Source of the DNA: Microbacteriaceae bacterium PS02068
Lineage (GTDB): Bacteria > Actinomycetota > Actinomycetes > Actinomycetales > Microbacteriaceae
Direction: 5' to 3'
NCBI GenBank assembly: GCA_029959325.1
Contig: JASCPF010000004.1
Location: forward strand, 40,537 to 104,536
Length of the DNA: 64,000 nucleotides
Of the stretch, positions 16,969-24,882 are shown one piece after another. The stretch's first letter is position 1, and the number at the start of each line of letters is the position of its first letter. The notes under the pieces were generated by a model. It did not search any database, was not told where the DNA came from, and saw only the letters and a list, made by a program, of their open reading frames with translations. The translations under genes were made by a program, and so were the position numbers.

Positions 16969-18023
16969 TGCTGCTTTCCTTTCGTGATTGCCTCGACCGC
17001 GGGCTGGGAAGCCGACGGGTCTTGCTGCGGGTGGTCCGACACGTCGGCGGATGTGCGCCGACGATCGAGAGCCCGTCTTACCTGCTGCCCGATTCCGGCG
17101 ATGCCCGCCGGCGCGAAGAGCAGGACGAGGATGAACACGACCCCGGTGAGAGTCATGTAGCGATCGGTGAGGTCTTGAGCGAAGTTGTCGAGCAGCGTGA
17201 ACACGATGGCCCCGACGAAGACTCCGCCGAGAGAGCCGATTCCGCCGATCACGGCGACGACGAGGACGTCGAGTGTCGAGCCGAGACTGACGACGTCCGG
17301 ATCGATCTGGGCCCGGTCGAACACGAGCACCACTCCCCCGATCGAGGCGATGAACGCCGCGAAGGTGATGGCGGCGACCCGGTAACGGTTCACGCGGTAG
17401 CCGAGAGCGGCCATGCGCTCGGGGCTGTCGCGGATGCCTTGCAGAGCGAGCCCGAACGAGCTCGCCGCCACGTACCGACACAGCAGGTAGCAGCAGACCG
17501 CGAGCAGCAGTGCGGTGAAGTAGAACGTCGTGATGTCGTTGAGGTTCACGATCCCGAGGTGGGGCTTCGTGATCGGCGCCAGCCCGCGACGCGCGTTCGT
17601 GACCTCGACCGCCTGCGACGCCCACGAGAAGAACACCTGGCCGAGTGCGAGGGTGATCATGAGGAAGTAGATCGCCTTCGTTCGTGCGGCGATGAGGGCG
17701 ACGACGAGACCGGCGAGTGTGCCGACGAGGATGCCGACCGGCACAGCCACGAAGAAGGGCTGATCCTGAGTGACCATCATGTAGCCGACCCCGTACGCCG
17801 AGACGCCCGCGATCGTCACCTGTGCGAGTGACAGCAGCCCGACGTAGCGGTTGAGGAAGACGAGGCTCATCGCGATGATGCCGAGCCACAGGCTCCGGAC
17901 GCCGATGTTGGGCAGCCAGAACCGAGGCCGGTCGACGACGTAGGGGAACGCGATGGCGATGCCCAGCACGACCACCCAGCCGATCCAGGCGAAGCGCGCG
18001 AGGCGCGGCCGCTGCGGGGTCAT
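16965..18023 (-). CDS. livM: ABC transporter permease (LivM-like)
   Basis: 352 aa hydrophobic protein with about ten membrane helices. Family motifs include SLVFLNRYVGLLSLAQVTIA near the N-terminus, KAIYFLMITLALGQVFFSWA, and the coupling-loop region FGLALQGIRDSPERMAALGY followed by RVAAITFAAFIASIGGVV. The ATG overlaps the livH stop by 4 nt, and its stop overlaps the start of the binding-protein gene. Confidence 0.92.
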   Translation of the reverse strand: MTPQRPRLARFAWIGWVVVLGIAIAFPYVVDRPRFWLPNIGVRSLWLGIIAMSLVFLNRYVGLLSLAQVTIAGVSAYGVGYMMVTQDQPFFVAVPVGILVGTLAGLVVALIAARTKAIYFLMITLALGQVFFSWASQAVEVTNARRGLAPITKPHLGIVNLNDITTFYFTALLLAVCCYLLCRYVAASSFGLALQGIRDSPERMAALGYRVNRYRVAAITFAAFIASIGGVVLVFDRAQIDPDVVSLGSTLDVLVVAVIGGIGSLGGVFVGAIVFTLLDNFAQDLTDRYMTLTGVVFILVLLFAPAGIAGIGQQVRRALDRRRTSADVSDHPQQDPSASQPAVEAITKGKQQ

Positions 18024-18886
18024 GATGCCGACCTCCTTCCCAGGATGCCCTGAGGTCGTACAGCGAGCACGACGACCATCAGCGCGAACGTGAGCACGAG
18101 CGAGTAGGTCGGGGCATAGACGAGGGCGAACTGGGACACGAGTCCGACGAGCGCCGCCCCGATGGCGGCCCCCGGCACACTGCCCATGCCGCCGACGATG
18201 ACGACGACGAGAGAGAAGAGCAGGTAGGTGCCGTCCTGTCCGGGCAGGAGAGGGAAGAGCGTGCCGCCCACGACTCCGGCGAACGCGGCAAGGGCGGATC
18301 CGACGAAGAAGATCGAGGCGAACACGACGCGGACGTTGACACCCGTCGCCGATGTCATCTGCGCGTCGTCGACGCCTGCCCGCACGATGGAGCCGTAGCG
18401 GGTGTTGTTGATGACGAGTGTCAGCGCGACCCCGACGGCGACCGCGATCGCGAGGATCACGAGCCGGATGAGCGGGTAGTCGCCGAGCCCCGGAAGGGGC
18501 ACCGCGATCTGCAGCTCGCGCGGCACGGCGACCTGCGTGGCCGTGCCGCCGAAGACCGCGAGCATGAGGTCTGTGCCGATGAGGGAGACGCCCAGGGTGA
18601 CGAGCGCGACGCGCATGTCGTCATCCTGGAAGCGGCGGATCAGCACTTGATGGATGAGGAGCCCGAGCGTGCCGACCGCGACTGCAGCGCCGAGGGCGCC
18701 GAAGATCCAGCTGCCGGTCTCCCGGACGATCACGTAGCCGATGTAGCCGCCCAAGAGGTAGCTCGTGCCGTGCGCCATGGTGATGACGCGCATGAGCCCG
18801 AAGATGAGCGTGAGTCCGCTCGCGACGAGGAAGTAGACCGCAGCGAGCGTCAGCCCATTGAGGGCGATGAGCAAGAACTGATCCAT
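18020..18886 (-). CDS. livH: ABC transporter permease (LivH-like)
   Basis: 288 aa with eight or so membrane helices; MDQFLLIALNGLTLAAVYFL and GLTLIFGLMRVITMAHG are characteristic LivH N-terminal motifs, and the EAA-like loop is VDDAQMTSATGVNV. I chose the ATG at 18886, which has AGGTGG at the right distance; in-frame codons further up lie in the promoter. It is the first gene of the importer operon, directly downstream of the palindrome at 18951-18962. Confidence 0.92.
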   Translation of the reverse strand: MDQFLLIALNGLTLAAVYFLVASGLTLIFGLMRVITMAHGTSYLLGGYIGYVIVRETGSWIFGALGAAVAVGTLGLLIHQVLIRRFQDDDMRVALVTLGVSLIGTDLMLAVFGGTATQVAVPRELQIAVPLPGLGDYPLIRLVILAIAVAVGVALTLVINNTRYGSIVRAGVDDAQMTSATGVNVRVVFASIFFVGSALAAFAGVVGGTLFPLLPGQDGTYLLFSLVVVIVGGMGSVPGAAIGAALVGLVSQFALVYAPTYSLVLTFALMVVVLAVRPQGILGRRSAS

Positions 18887-18950
18887 TCCACCTATCTCAC
18901 AACTCTGTGATGGGACTTCATTCAATGTGGGACACGTATATGTATCCCGC

Positions 18951-18962
18951 CTTGTATACAAG
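18951..18962 (-). promoter_or_regulatory. Operator palindrome CTTGTATACAAG upstream of livH
   Basis: A perfect 12-bp palindrome 65 bp upstream of the livH start. It is preceded on the transcribed strand by TTTACAGTG (possible -35) and followed by GGATACATATACG. The GTATAC core recurs at 24411-24433, and TTTACAGTG recurs before gntR. GntR/FCD proteins bind TTGT...ACAA palindromes, and the gntR gene is next door, so it is the likely binder. Confidence 0.6.
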
Positions 18963-19015
18963 TCACTGTAAAGGCCGATGAGGGCCGTGTCAATGACGGA
19001 GAGGGAGGGCGGGTG

Positions 19016-19687
19016 TCAGTCTCCGAGCAGCACGGACGCGCTCTCGAGCATGTCGAGCATGCGCGCCCGCATGTGCCCGATGTGCTCCTTCACGGCCGGC
19101 TCGATGGCGTCGTAGTCCTGGCCGACGATTGCCTCCGCGAGCACGAGGTGCTCCTGAGAACACGCCTGCAGGCGAGACTGCGCGGATGCCGCGCGCAACC
19201 AGAACCGTTGGATGCGCCGACGGGTCTCTTTCACTGTCTCCGCGACGAGCTGGTTTCCGGCGATCGAGTTCACCGTGCGGTGGAACTCGAGGTCTGCCGC
19301 CGACCATGACGCCCTGTCATCCATCGCGGCCGCCGCCCGCATGCGCTCCACGCTCTCGCGCAGCCGGGCGGCGTCGCCGGCACTCATGACGCTCGACGCC
19401 TTGCGACACACGTACGTGTCGAGCACCTCGAGCAGGTCGCACGCATCGTTCACCTCTTGCGTGGTGAGCTGCGACACCGAGAAGCGCGCGTTGTCGCTGC
19501 GCTTGACGAGCCCCTCCTTCTCGAGCCGCTGGAGCGCCTCCCGCACGGGCGTGCGGCTGATGCCGAGCTGGGCCGCGATGCGGTTCTCGCTCAGCGGGGC
19601 ACCCGATCGGATCCGAAACCCCGTGATCTCACCCAGCAGCCAGTCGTAGGCCGAGTCGACGCGCGAGCTCGCTTCGTCAAGAGTCAT
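19016..19687 (-). CDS. GntR-family regulator, FCD (FadR) subfamily
   Basis: 223 aa. The winged helix-turn-helix spans residues 10-75 (LSENRIAAQLGISRTPVREA, then LQRLEKEGLV). An all-helical FCD ligand-binding domain follows, with the metal/ligand residues expected in DLLEVLDTYVCRKAS, DLEFHRTV and EHLVLAEAI plus a late H in KEHIGHMRARM. FCD regulators bind small carboxylates. It lies between the importer operon and the enzyme genes, all on one strand, and related palindromes precede livH, gntR and the oxidase gene. It is therefore the probable local repressor. Confidence 0.9.
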   Translation of the reverse strand: MTLDEASSRVDSAYDWLLGEITGFRIRSGAPLSENRIAAQLGISRTPVREALQRLEKEGLVKRSDNARFSVSQLTTQEVNDACDLLEVLDTYVCRKASSVMSAGDAARLRESVERMRAAAAMDDRASWSAADLEFHRTVNSIAGNQLVAETVKETRRRIQRFWLRAASAQSRLQACSQEHLVLAEAIVGQDYDAIEPAVKEHIGHMRARMLDMLESASVLLGD

Positions 19688-19718
19688 GATGCGTCCGATC
19701 GAAGAGTGAATACAGATC

Positions 19719-19730
19719 CGTATCCGGATA
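19719..19730 (-). promoter_or_regulatory. Operator palindrome GTATCCGGATAC upstream of gntR
   Basis: A perfect 12-bp palindrome starting 32 bp upstream of the gntR ATG. TTTACAGTG, the same element as in the livH promoter, stands just before it on the transcribed strand. The half-site GTATCC also occurs in the site at 24411-24433. The arrangement suggests autoregulation. Confidence 0.55.
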
Positions 19731-19753
19731 CCCCACTGTAAACGCGGAACCGG

Positions 19754-20671
19754 CTACATGGTGCGCTCGACGAACTCTCTCGTGTGCACCTCGACGGGGA
19801 CCTTCTCGAGCTCGAGCACACCGCGCGCCACGTGTTCGCTCAGGCGGCGGAAGGCCTCTTCGCCCTTCTCGGCACTCGCGCGCATCGGATTGCCGATGAT
19901 CCCGTTCTCGACGAACTCGTGGTGGTCCATCGGGAAGCTGAAGTACTGGTATCCCTCGAACTCGGTGTCGGGCATCCCGTCGTTCTTGCTGAACGCCGAC
20001 GGCAGGAATTCGGGGATGTGCGCACGCGTGTCGACGGCGCGCTCCATGCGCACGAGGTCGGGGTTCCACGCCATGTCCTGGCTCGTCTCGAGCTCGCTCG
20101 AGTGCCAGCCGGGCGTCTCCTCCGGAGGGTTCTCCATGAGCCCCTTGAGGATTCCCTCGTAGCGCTCCATGTAGGGCTTCACGAACGAGATGAGCGCGCC
20201 CGTCTCGTAGCGCAGCTTGCGCAGCACGGGGTCGACCACCTTGATGTTCGAACCGTGGCCGTTGATGAAGATGATGCGGTTGAACCCGTGGTGGATCATG
20301 CTGCGCGCGACGTCGTTCATCAGGTTGAGCAGGGTGCTCGCGCGCACGGTCACCGTTCCGCGGCCCTGACCGACGCCGTACATATGCTGCGGCGAGTAGC
20401 CCGTCCAGATCGGCGGGGTGTGCAGCACCCCGATGGCCTCCGAGACGCGCTCGGAGACCTCCACCGCCGTGATCGTGTCGGTGTAGAGCGGCAGGTGCGG
20501 CCCGTGCTGTTCGGTGGACGCGATCGGAATGAGGATCGTGTCCTTCGTCTTCAGGTACTCCTGGATGTCGACGTAGGACAGGTACGCGTGGTTCCATGAG
20601 CGGAACTTGGCGCGGAAGTCTTCGTCACCTTCGGTGAGGCGCGCGATCGAGCGCTCGGGACGGGCGGTCAT
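19754..20671 (-). CDS. Creatininase-family metal-dependent hydrolase
   Basis: 305 aa of the PF02633 family. IPIASTEQHGPHLPLYTDTI (about residues 48-67) gives the metal-binding E, H and D; INGHGSNIK holds the second His region; and HSSELETSQDMA carries a conserved Glu. The family opens cyclic amides, but members also cleave 3-dehydro-scyllo-inosose (IolN) and mature peptide cofactors (MftE). The ATG overlaps the Tm-1-like gene stop by 4 nt. With the epimerase and oxidase nearby, a ring-opening hydrolase of a catabolic pathway is likely; the substrate is unknown. Confidence 0.82.
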   Translation of the reverse strand: MTARPERSIARLTEGDEDFRAKFRSWNHAYLSYVDIQEYLKTKDTILIPIASTEQHGPHLPLYTDTITAVEVSERVSEAIGVLHTPPIWTGYSPQHMYGVGQGRGTVTVRASTLLNLMNDVARSMIHHGFNRIIFINGHGSNIKVVDPVLRKLRYETGALISFVKPYMERYEGILKGLMENPPEETPGWHSSELETSQDMAWNPDLVRMERAVDTRAHIPEFLPSAFSKNDGMPDTEFEGYQYFSFPMDHHEFVENGIIGNPMRASAEKGEEAFRRLSEHVARGVLELEKVPVEVHTREFVERTM

Positions 20672-21894
20672 GATGTCTCCTTGGGTGTCAGGGTGAGAAA
20701 GAGCTCGGCGACGAGCCGGCCGAGCTCGGGGTCGTTGATGTGCAGATCGACCTCCTGCACGGGGATGCCGGGGCGCAGATGCTCGCGCAACGCGGCCAGG
20801 AACAGCGCGTCGCCATCCGGGTCCCAGAAGGGACCGGTCGGCGTCGCGGGAATCGAGAGCCCGCGCATCGGCATGACGATGCGCACCTCGCCGATCGACT
20901 GGTTCACCCGCTCGGCGAAGATGCGACCGAGCTGGGCCTTCTCGTCATGCGTCGCGCGCACGAGCGTGTACTCGGGGTTGTGGTCGTAGACGGGCCGATC
21001 GGCCAACGCCGCGGGCACCGAGCCCGCGGCCCATACCGAGAAGTCCATGCAGCCGGGGACGAGGACCTGAGGCAGACCCAGCATTCCGACGCGCCGCAGG
21101 CGATCCGGCCCGCCGTCATGGATGCCGCCGACGAGCGGATCGTTGATCTCGTTGGTCGTGTAGTCGATCACGCCCACGAACTGACCCTCGGCGGCAAGCT
21201 CTTCCATGGCCCGGCCTCCCACGCCGTTCGAGTGGAACACGACCGTCTCGTATCCGCTCTGCGCGAGTCGGTCTTTGAGCGCGCCCACCGCCGTGGTCGT
21301 GTTGCCGAGCATGGTCGTCGCGACGTACTTCCTGCCCGGCTCGGGCGGAGTGAGGGGATGCCCATGCGCGAGCATCCCGGCCATCGCGGCCGCCACGTTG
21401 TCGAACACCGTCGTGGCGACAGGACCCAACCCGAGGATGTCGACGACCGAGTGCACGACCATGACGTCCTTGGTTCCGACGTAGGGGCCGAACTCGTGGT
21501 GCCCCGAGGCCGTCGGGGCAACGACGATCTTCGGCACGCCCACGGGCAGCTCCTGGATCGCTGCCGCGCCCATGACCGCGCCGACACCGCCGACCGCGAC
21601 GCCGCCCACGAGCTCTCCCGCGGCGTACTTCTCGCGGACCCAGCCGGTCACGAGGTCGCGCATGGTGTCCACGGCGCGACCCCGTGTGCCGGAGGTCTGC
21701 AGCTGGGCGAGGGTGATGCCCCCGCGCCCGGCGAGATCCTGATGGGTCACGTCGGGCACGATCCCGACGGGCTCTCCGAGGATTCCGGAGTCGACCACCA
21801 CAGTCCCGATCCCCAGCGAGTTCAGGCGATCACGCAGGTACGCGACCTCCGGACCCTTGGTGTCGAGGGTTGCGATGATGACGACCTTGCCCAT
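20668..21894 (-). CDS. Tm-1-like ATP-binding domain protein (UPF0261)
   Basis: 408 aa. The N-terminus MGKVVIIATLDTKGPEVAYL is the UPF0261 signature, followed by GVGGVGAVMGAAAIQELPVG..., VVAPTASGHHEFGPYVG and a second half with VFHSNGVGGRAMEELA and GIHDGGPDRL. The plant relative Tm-1 binds ATP and viral proteins; in bacteria these genes sit in catabolic operons, often for acid sugars, with no settled biochemical role. Start and stop overlap or nearly abut the neighbouring enzyme genes, so it belongs to the same transcript. Confidence 0.85.
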   Translation of the reverse strand: MGKVVIIATLDTKGPEVAYLRDRLNSLGIGTVVVDSGILGEPVGIVPDVTHQDLAGRGGITLAQLQTSGTRGRAVDTMRDLVTGWVREKYAAGELVGGVAVGGVGAVMGAAAIQELPVGVPKIVVAPTASGHHEFGPYVGTKDVMVVHSVVDILGLGPVATTVFDNVAAAMAGMLAHGHPLTPPEPGRKYVATTMLGNTTTAVGALKDRLAQSGYETVVFHSNGVGGRAMEELAAEGQFVGVIDYTTNEINDPLVGGIHDGGPDRLRRVGMLGLPQVLVPGCMDFSVWAAGSVPAALADRPVYDHNPEYTLVRATHDEKAQLGRIFAERVNQSIGEVRIVMPMRGLSIPATPTGPFWDPDGDALFLAALREHLRPGIPVQEVDLHINDPELGRLVAELFLTLTPKETS

Positions 21895-21905
21895 GAGCTA
21901 CCGGG

Positions 21906-22808
21906 TCACCAGGTGTCGTCGATGAGCGGCAGCAGCGTCCCCGAGTTGACCTTGACCAGCCAGTCGTAGAACTCCTCGGTGAGGATCGACGACCCGTGGT
22001 CGATGATGAACTTGAGCTGGTCCTCGGGGATGTCGAGGCCTTCGAAGTTCGTCTCCAGCGCGTTCGGGTACTTGTTCGCAGGCGTGCGGTCGACGGGCGC
22101 GACGAACTCGGCGGTGAGCGCGCCGTCGTAGCCGATCTCCTGCAGGGTGCCGACGAGCTTGTTCCAGTCGTAGTCGCCGTAGCCTGCGGGCATGCGGTTG
22201 TTGTCGGCGACGTGGAAGTCGACGAGCTTGTCGCCCACGAGGCGGATCGACTCGTAGAGGTCCTTCTCCTCGATGTTGATGTGGAACGCGTCGAGCACGA
22301 CGCCAAGGTTCGGGCCTACGGCATCGCACAGCGCGAGAGCCTGCTCGGCGCGGGTGATGAGGTACGACTCGAAGCGGTTGAGCGGCTCGATGCCGACGCG
22401 CACGCCCTTCGCCTCGGCGACCTCGTAGATCTCCGAGACGCCGTCGACGAGCCAGCTCCACTCGTTCTCCGGCGTGGAGTCGGGCGTGATCTTGCCGACC
22501 TCTCCGGGGACAAGCGTGAGGATCTTGCCATCGAGGTCGGAGACGAGCTGGATGCAGTCTTTGACGTACTGCACGCTCGAGGCGCGGACCGCCTCATCTC
22601 CCGACTGCATGTTGCGGCCGCCGACCATGAGCGTCACCGAGCCCCAGCAGTTGAGACCGTAGTGGTCGAGGAGCCCGCGAACGTGCTTCGGGTCGTACTT
22701 CTCCGGCTCGCCCGAGATCTCGATGGACTTGTAGCCGTACTTCGCAAGGCGGGCGATCGTGGTCTCGATCGGCTCCGCACGCATCCAGTTGTGCATGGAC
22801 AGATGCAT
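21906..22808 (-). CDS. Sugar phosphate isomerase/epimerase family TIM-barrel protein
   Basis: 300 aa, PF01261 (xylose-isomerase-like) barrel. Metal-binding residues are expected at GVRVGIEPLNRFES (Glu), NLGVVLDAFHINIEEKDL (Asp, His), LVDFHVADNNR (His) and ALTAEFVAPVD (Glu), the usual order in tagatose-3-epimerase and IolO-type epimerases. The ATG at 22808 has AAAGGAGA upstream. It lies between the FAD oxidase and the Tm-1-like gene. I infer an epimerase or isomerase acting on the oxidised substrate. Close relatives in databases are named generically. Confidence 0.85.
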   Translation of the reverse strand: MHLSMHNWMRAEPIETTIARLAKYGYKSIEISGEPEKYDPKHVRGLLDHYGLNCWGSVTLMVGGRNMQSGDEAVRASSVQYVKDCIQLVSDLDGKILTLVPGEVGKITPDSTPENEWSWLVDGVSEIYEVAEAKGVRVGIEPLNRFESYLITRAEQALALCDAVGPNLGVVLDAFHINIEEKDLYESIRLVGDKLVDFHVADNNRMPAGYGDYDWNKLVGTLQEIGYDGALTAEFVAPVDRTPANKYPNALETNFEGLDIPEDQLKFIIDHGSSILTEEFYDWLVKVNSGTLLPLIDDTW

Positions 22809-22866
22809 CACACACTCTCCTTTGAGGGTCGGGCACTCGCGTGCCATTCTGCTTTGTTGTGGGGGA

Positions 22867-24351
22867 CTACCACTTGCTGTTGCGGGGAGGACCAAAGCCG
22901 AGCTTGCCGGGGTTCATGATTCCGTCGGGATCCCACGTCTCCTTCACCTGGCGCATGAGATCGAAGCCGTCGCCGTACTGAGTGCGCATGAACCGGCCGA
23001 GCTTGATGCCGACCCCGTGGTGGTCGTTGAGTACGGCCCCGTTCTCGAGGCCGGTGAGGATCCCGGCATCCCACAGCCGGTCGTGCAGAGCCATCGCCTC
23101 GGCCGGATCGGCCGGCGGTTCATCGACGTAGAACCGGTCGTAGAGCATCGCCCCCCAGGGGTACCAGTGGGAGAGATGGGCGGTGTACCGAGCGCCGTAC
23201 TGAGCGAACTCCTCCTCGATGATCTTCTTCTTGGCGGAGTAGATCGCGGGGAGGTCGGCGAACCGCGCGACCTGGTCGAAGGTGCCGTACATGAGCGGCG
23301 GCTGGGGCAGCTTGCCTTTCGCGTAGGGCTCGTACTTGCCCTCCCACCACGTGTGGCCGACGTCCGGGCCGAGCGAGGTGCCGCCGACGCCCTCGACGAG
23401 GGCCGTGATGGCGCGCGTCTCGTAGTCGACGAGCTCTTGCGTGCCGTCGCACATGATGACCATGAGCGTGCCGGTGAAGGGCGTTCCCACCCAGTCTTTG
23501 AGCTTCTGGCTGTCGGCTTCGTCGTAGAGGCGGATGACAGCGGGCCGCAGCCGGTGCGTCATGATCTGTCGGCCGGCCTCGATCCCCGCGAAGATGTCGG
23601 GGAAGCTGAAGGAGAGGAAGCCACGCGCCTCCGGCAGCGGATCGACCCGCAGGGATGCCTGCGTGATGACCCCGAGCGTGCCCTCCGACCCGACGAAGGT
23701 CTGCAGCAGGTCGGGGCCGGCCGCGTGGCTCGGCACGGGAAGCGTGGTGATCGTGCGACCGGGCGGTACGACGACCTCGACAGCGATGACCTGGTCTTCC
23801 GCCTTGCCGTATTTGGTGGAGACCACGCCCGATCCGCGCGCGGCGATGAATCCACCGATCGTCGCGCCCAGGTGGTACGACCCCGGGTAGTGGGCGAGGG
23901 TGAGACCCTTGTCGTTGAGCGCCTTCTCGATCGTCGGACCATCGATGCCCGCTTGCGCCGTGACGATGAGACTTTCTTCGTCGATGTCCACGATCTCCGT
24001 CAGACGTGACAGGTCGAGCGCGATGCCGCCGTACGGTGCGAACGTGCCGCCCTGTGTGCCCGACCCTCCGCCGCGCGTGGTGACCGGGATGCGGTAGTCC
24101 GAGGCGATGCGCACGACCTTCTCGACCTCGCTGGTGCTGCCGGGACGCACCATGAAGTCCGCCGCAGGCTGCTCGAGGTTCTTGTAGGCGAGGTACTTGG
24201 AGTACCACGACCAGTCGGCGGCCTGCGCCTGCAGATCGGCGGCATCGGTACTCACGTACTCAGCGCCGATCGCAGCCTCGAGCTCGCGCACGATCTGCCC
24301 TCGCAGGTAGCTGGTGCCGCTCACACCGTCGCTTGGTGGCGTCTGACTCAC
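22867..24351 (-). CDS. FAD-linked oxidase/dehydrogenase (VAO/PCMH family)
   Basis: 494 aa. An FAD-binding PCMH domain covers residues 60-240: VRPGSTSEVEKVVRIAS, TTRGGGSGTQGG (pyrophosphate binding), HYPGSYHLGATIGGFIA, RGSGVVSTKYGKAEDQVIAV and FVGSEGTLGVIT. A C-terminal FAD-oxidase cap ends NDHHGVGIKLGRFM and DPDGIMNPGKL. This is the plan of D-lactate, glycolate and alkyl-DHAP-synthase-like enzymes. It lacks an obvious His-covalent flavin motif. It is the first enzyme gene of the cluster, with an operator-like site 60 bp upstream, and probably oxidises the imported compound. Confidence 0.9.
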   Translation of the reverse strand: MSQTPPSDGVSGTSYLRGQIVRELEAAIGAEYVSTDAADLQAQAADWSWYSKYLAYKNLEQPAADFMVRPGSTSEVEKVVRIASDYRIPVTTRGGGSGTQGGTFAPYGGIALDLSRLTEIVDIDEESLIVTAQAGIDGPTIEKALNDKGLTLAHYPGSYHLGATIGGFIAARGSGVVSTKYGKAEDQVIAVEVVVPPGRTITTLPVPSHAAGPDLLQTFVGSEGTLGVITQASLRVDPLPEARGFLSFSFPDIFAGIEAGRQIMTHRLRPAVIRLYDEADSQKLKDWVGTPFTGTLMVIMCDGTQELVDYETRAITALVEGVGGTSLGPDVGHTWWEGKYEPYAKGKLPQPPLMYGTFDQVARFADLPAIYSAKKKIIEEEFAQYGARYTAHLSHWYPWGAMLYDRFYVDEPPADPAEAMALHDRLWDAGILTGLENGAVLNDHHGVGIKLGRFMRTQYGDGFDLMRQVKETWDPDGIMNPGKLGFGPPRNSKW

Positions 24352-24410
24352 AGCGCTCCTTCAGTGGTTCGGGGGCCACGGCGAGCGAGATTCTCAGATC
24401 GCCGATGACC

Positions 24411-24433
24411 TTGTATCCGTATCTGTATACAAG
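24411..24433 (-). promoter_or_regulatory. Operator-like double site upstream of the FAD oxidase gene
   Basis: A 23-bp element with outer inverted arms CTTGTAT and ATACAAG (read on the transcribed strand) that also contains the TGTATACA core at 24424-24431 and a GTATCC half-site. It shares these elements with the palindromes at 18951-18962 and 19719-19730. This places the enzyme operon under the same predicted GntR control as the importer. Confidence 0.6.
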
Positions 24434-24523
24434 CAAGAACACTAATCCGCGCCCGCATCGTTGTCAACGACGTGATCGAATTCGCCTGGCGGCGTGTTCG
24501 AACGGATGCCTAGGCTGGAACAC

Positions 24524-24835
24524 ATGCCGCACACCTTCGACGACGACGCCCTCGCGGGCGTGCTGGGCCACATGAACAGCGACCACCCCGACGACAACCT
24601 GCTGATCGCGCGTGCTTTCTCACCGCTCGCCGACGTGGTGTCGTCGACGATGACGACCTTCGACGGCGCGGCCGGCCAGTGGCACGTCGTCGCGGCGGAG
24701 GGCGCCGAAGAGGTCCTCCGCGTGCCGTGGCCGGGCGGCGAGATCAGCGAGCGGCGCGAGGTGCGGCGCGAGATCGTCGCGCTCTACGACGCCGCGTGCG
24801 CACGCCTCGGCGTGGAGCCTCGCCCGCACGCATAG
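24524..24835 (+). CDS. DUF2470 domain-containing protein
   Basis: 103 aa matching PF10615, the small domain found at the C-terminus of HugZ-type heme-degrading oxidases: LGHMNSDHPDDNLLIARAF near residues 12-30, then MTTFDGAAGQWHV. As a free-standing protein it is often encoded next to heme or siderophore genes, and here it directly precedes heme oxygenase. The ATG at 24524 lies six bases after CCTAGGCT, which could be a -10 box, so the message may be leaderless. A role in heme-iron use is inferred from family and position. Confidence 0.82.
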   Translation: MPHTFDDDALAGVLGHMNSDHPDDNLLIARAFSPLADVVSSTMTTFDGAAGQWHVVAAEGAEEVLRVPWPGGEISERREVRREIVALYDAACARLGVEPRPHA

Positions 24836-24846
24836 AAAACCTTCAG

Positions 24847-24875
24847 TTTAGGTGAGCCTTAGTTTCAGCTATGCT
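24847..24875 (+). promoter_or_regulatory. IdeR/DtxR-type iron box and promoter of the heme oxygenase gene
   Basis: TTAGGTGAGCCTTAGTTTC (24848-24866) matches about 12 of 19 positions of the DtxR/IdeR consensus, with the left half TTAGGT perfect. TTTAGG (24847-24852) and TATGCT (24870-24875), 17 bp apart, form a good promoter whose start site would be about the ATG at 24883, giving a leaderless mRNA. The box covers the -35 and spacer, as expected for iron-dependent repression. Confidence 0.72.
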
Positions 24876-24882
24876 GACGGTC

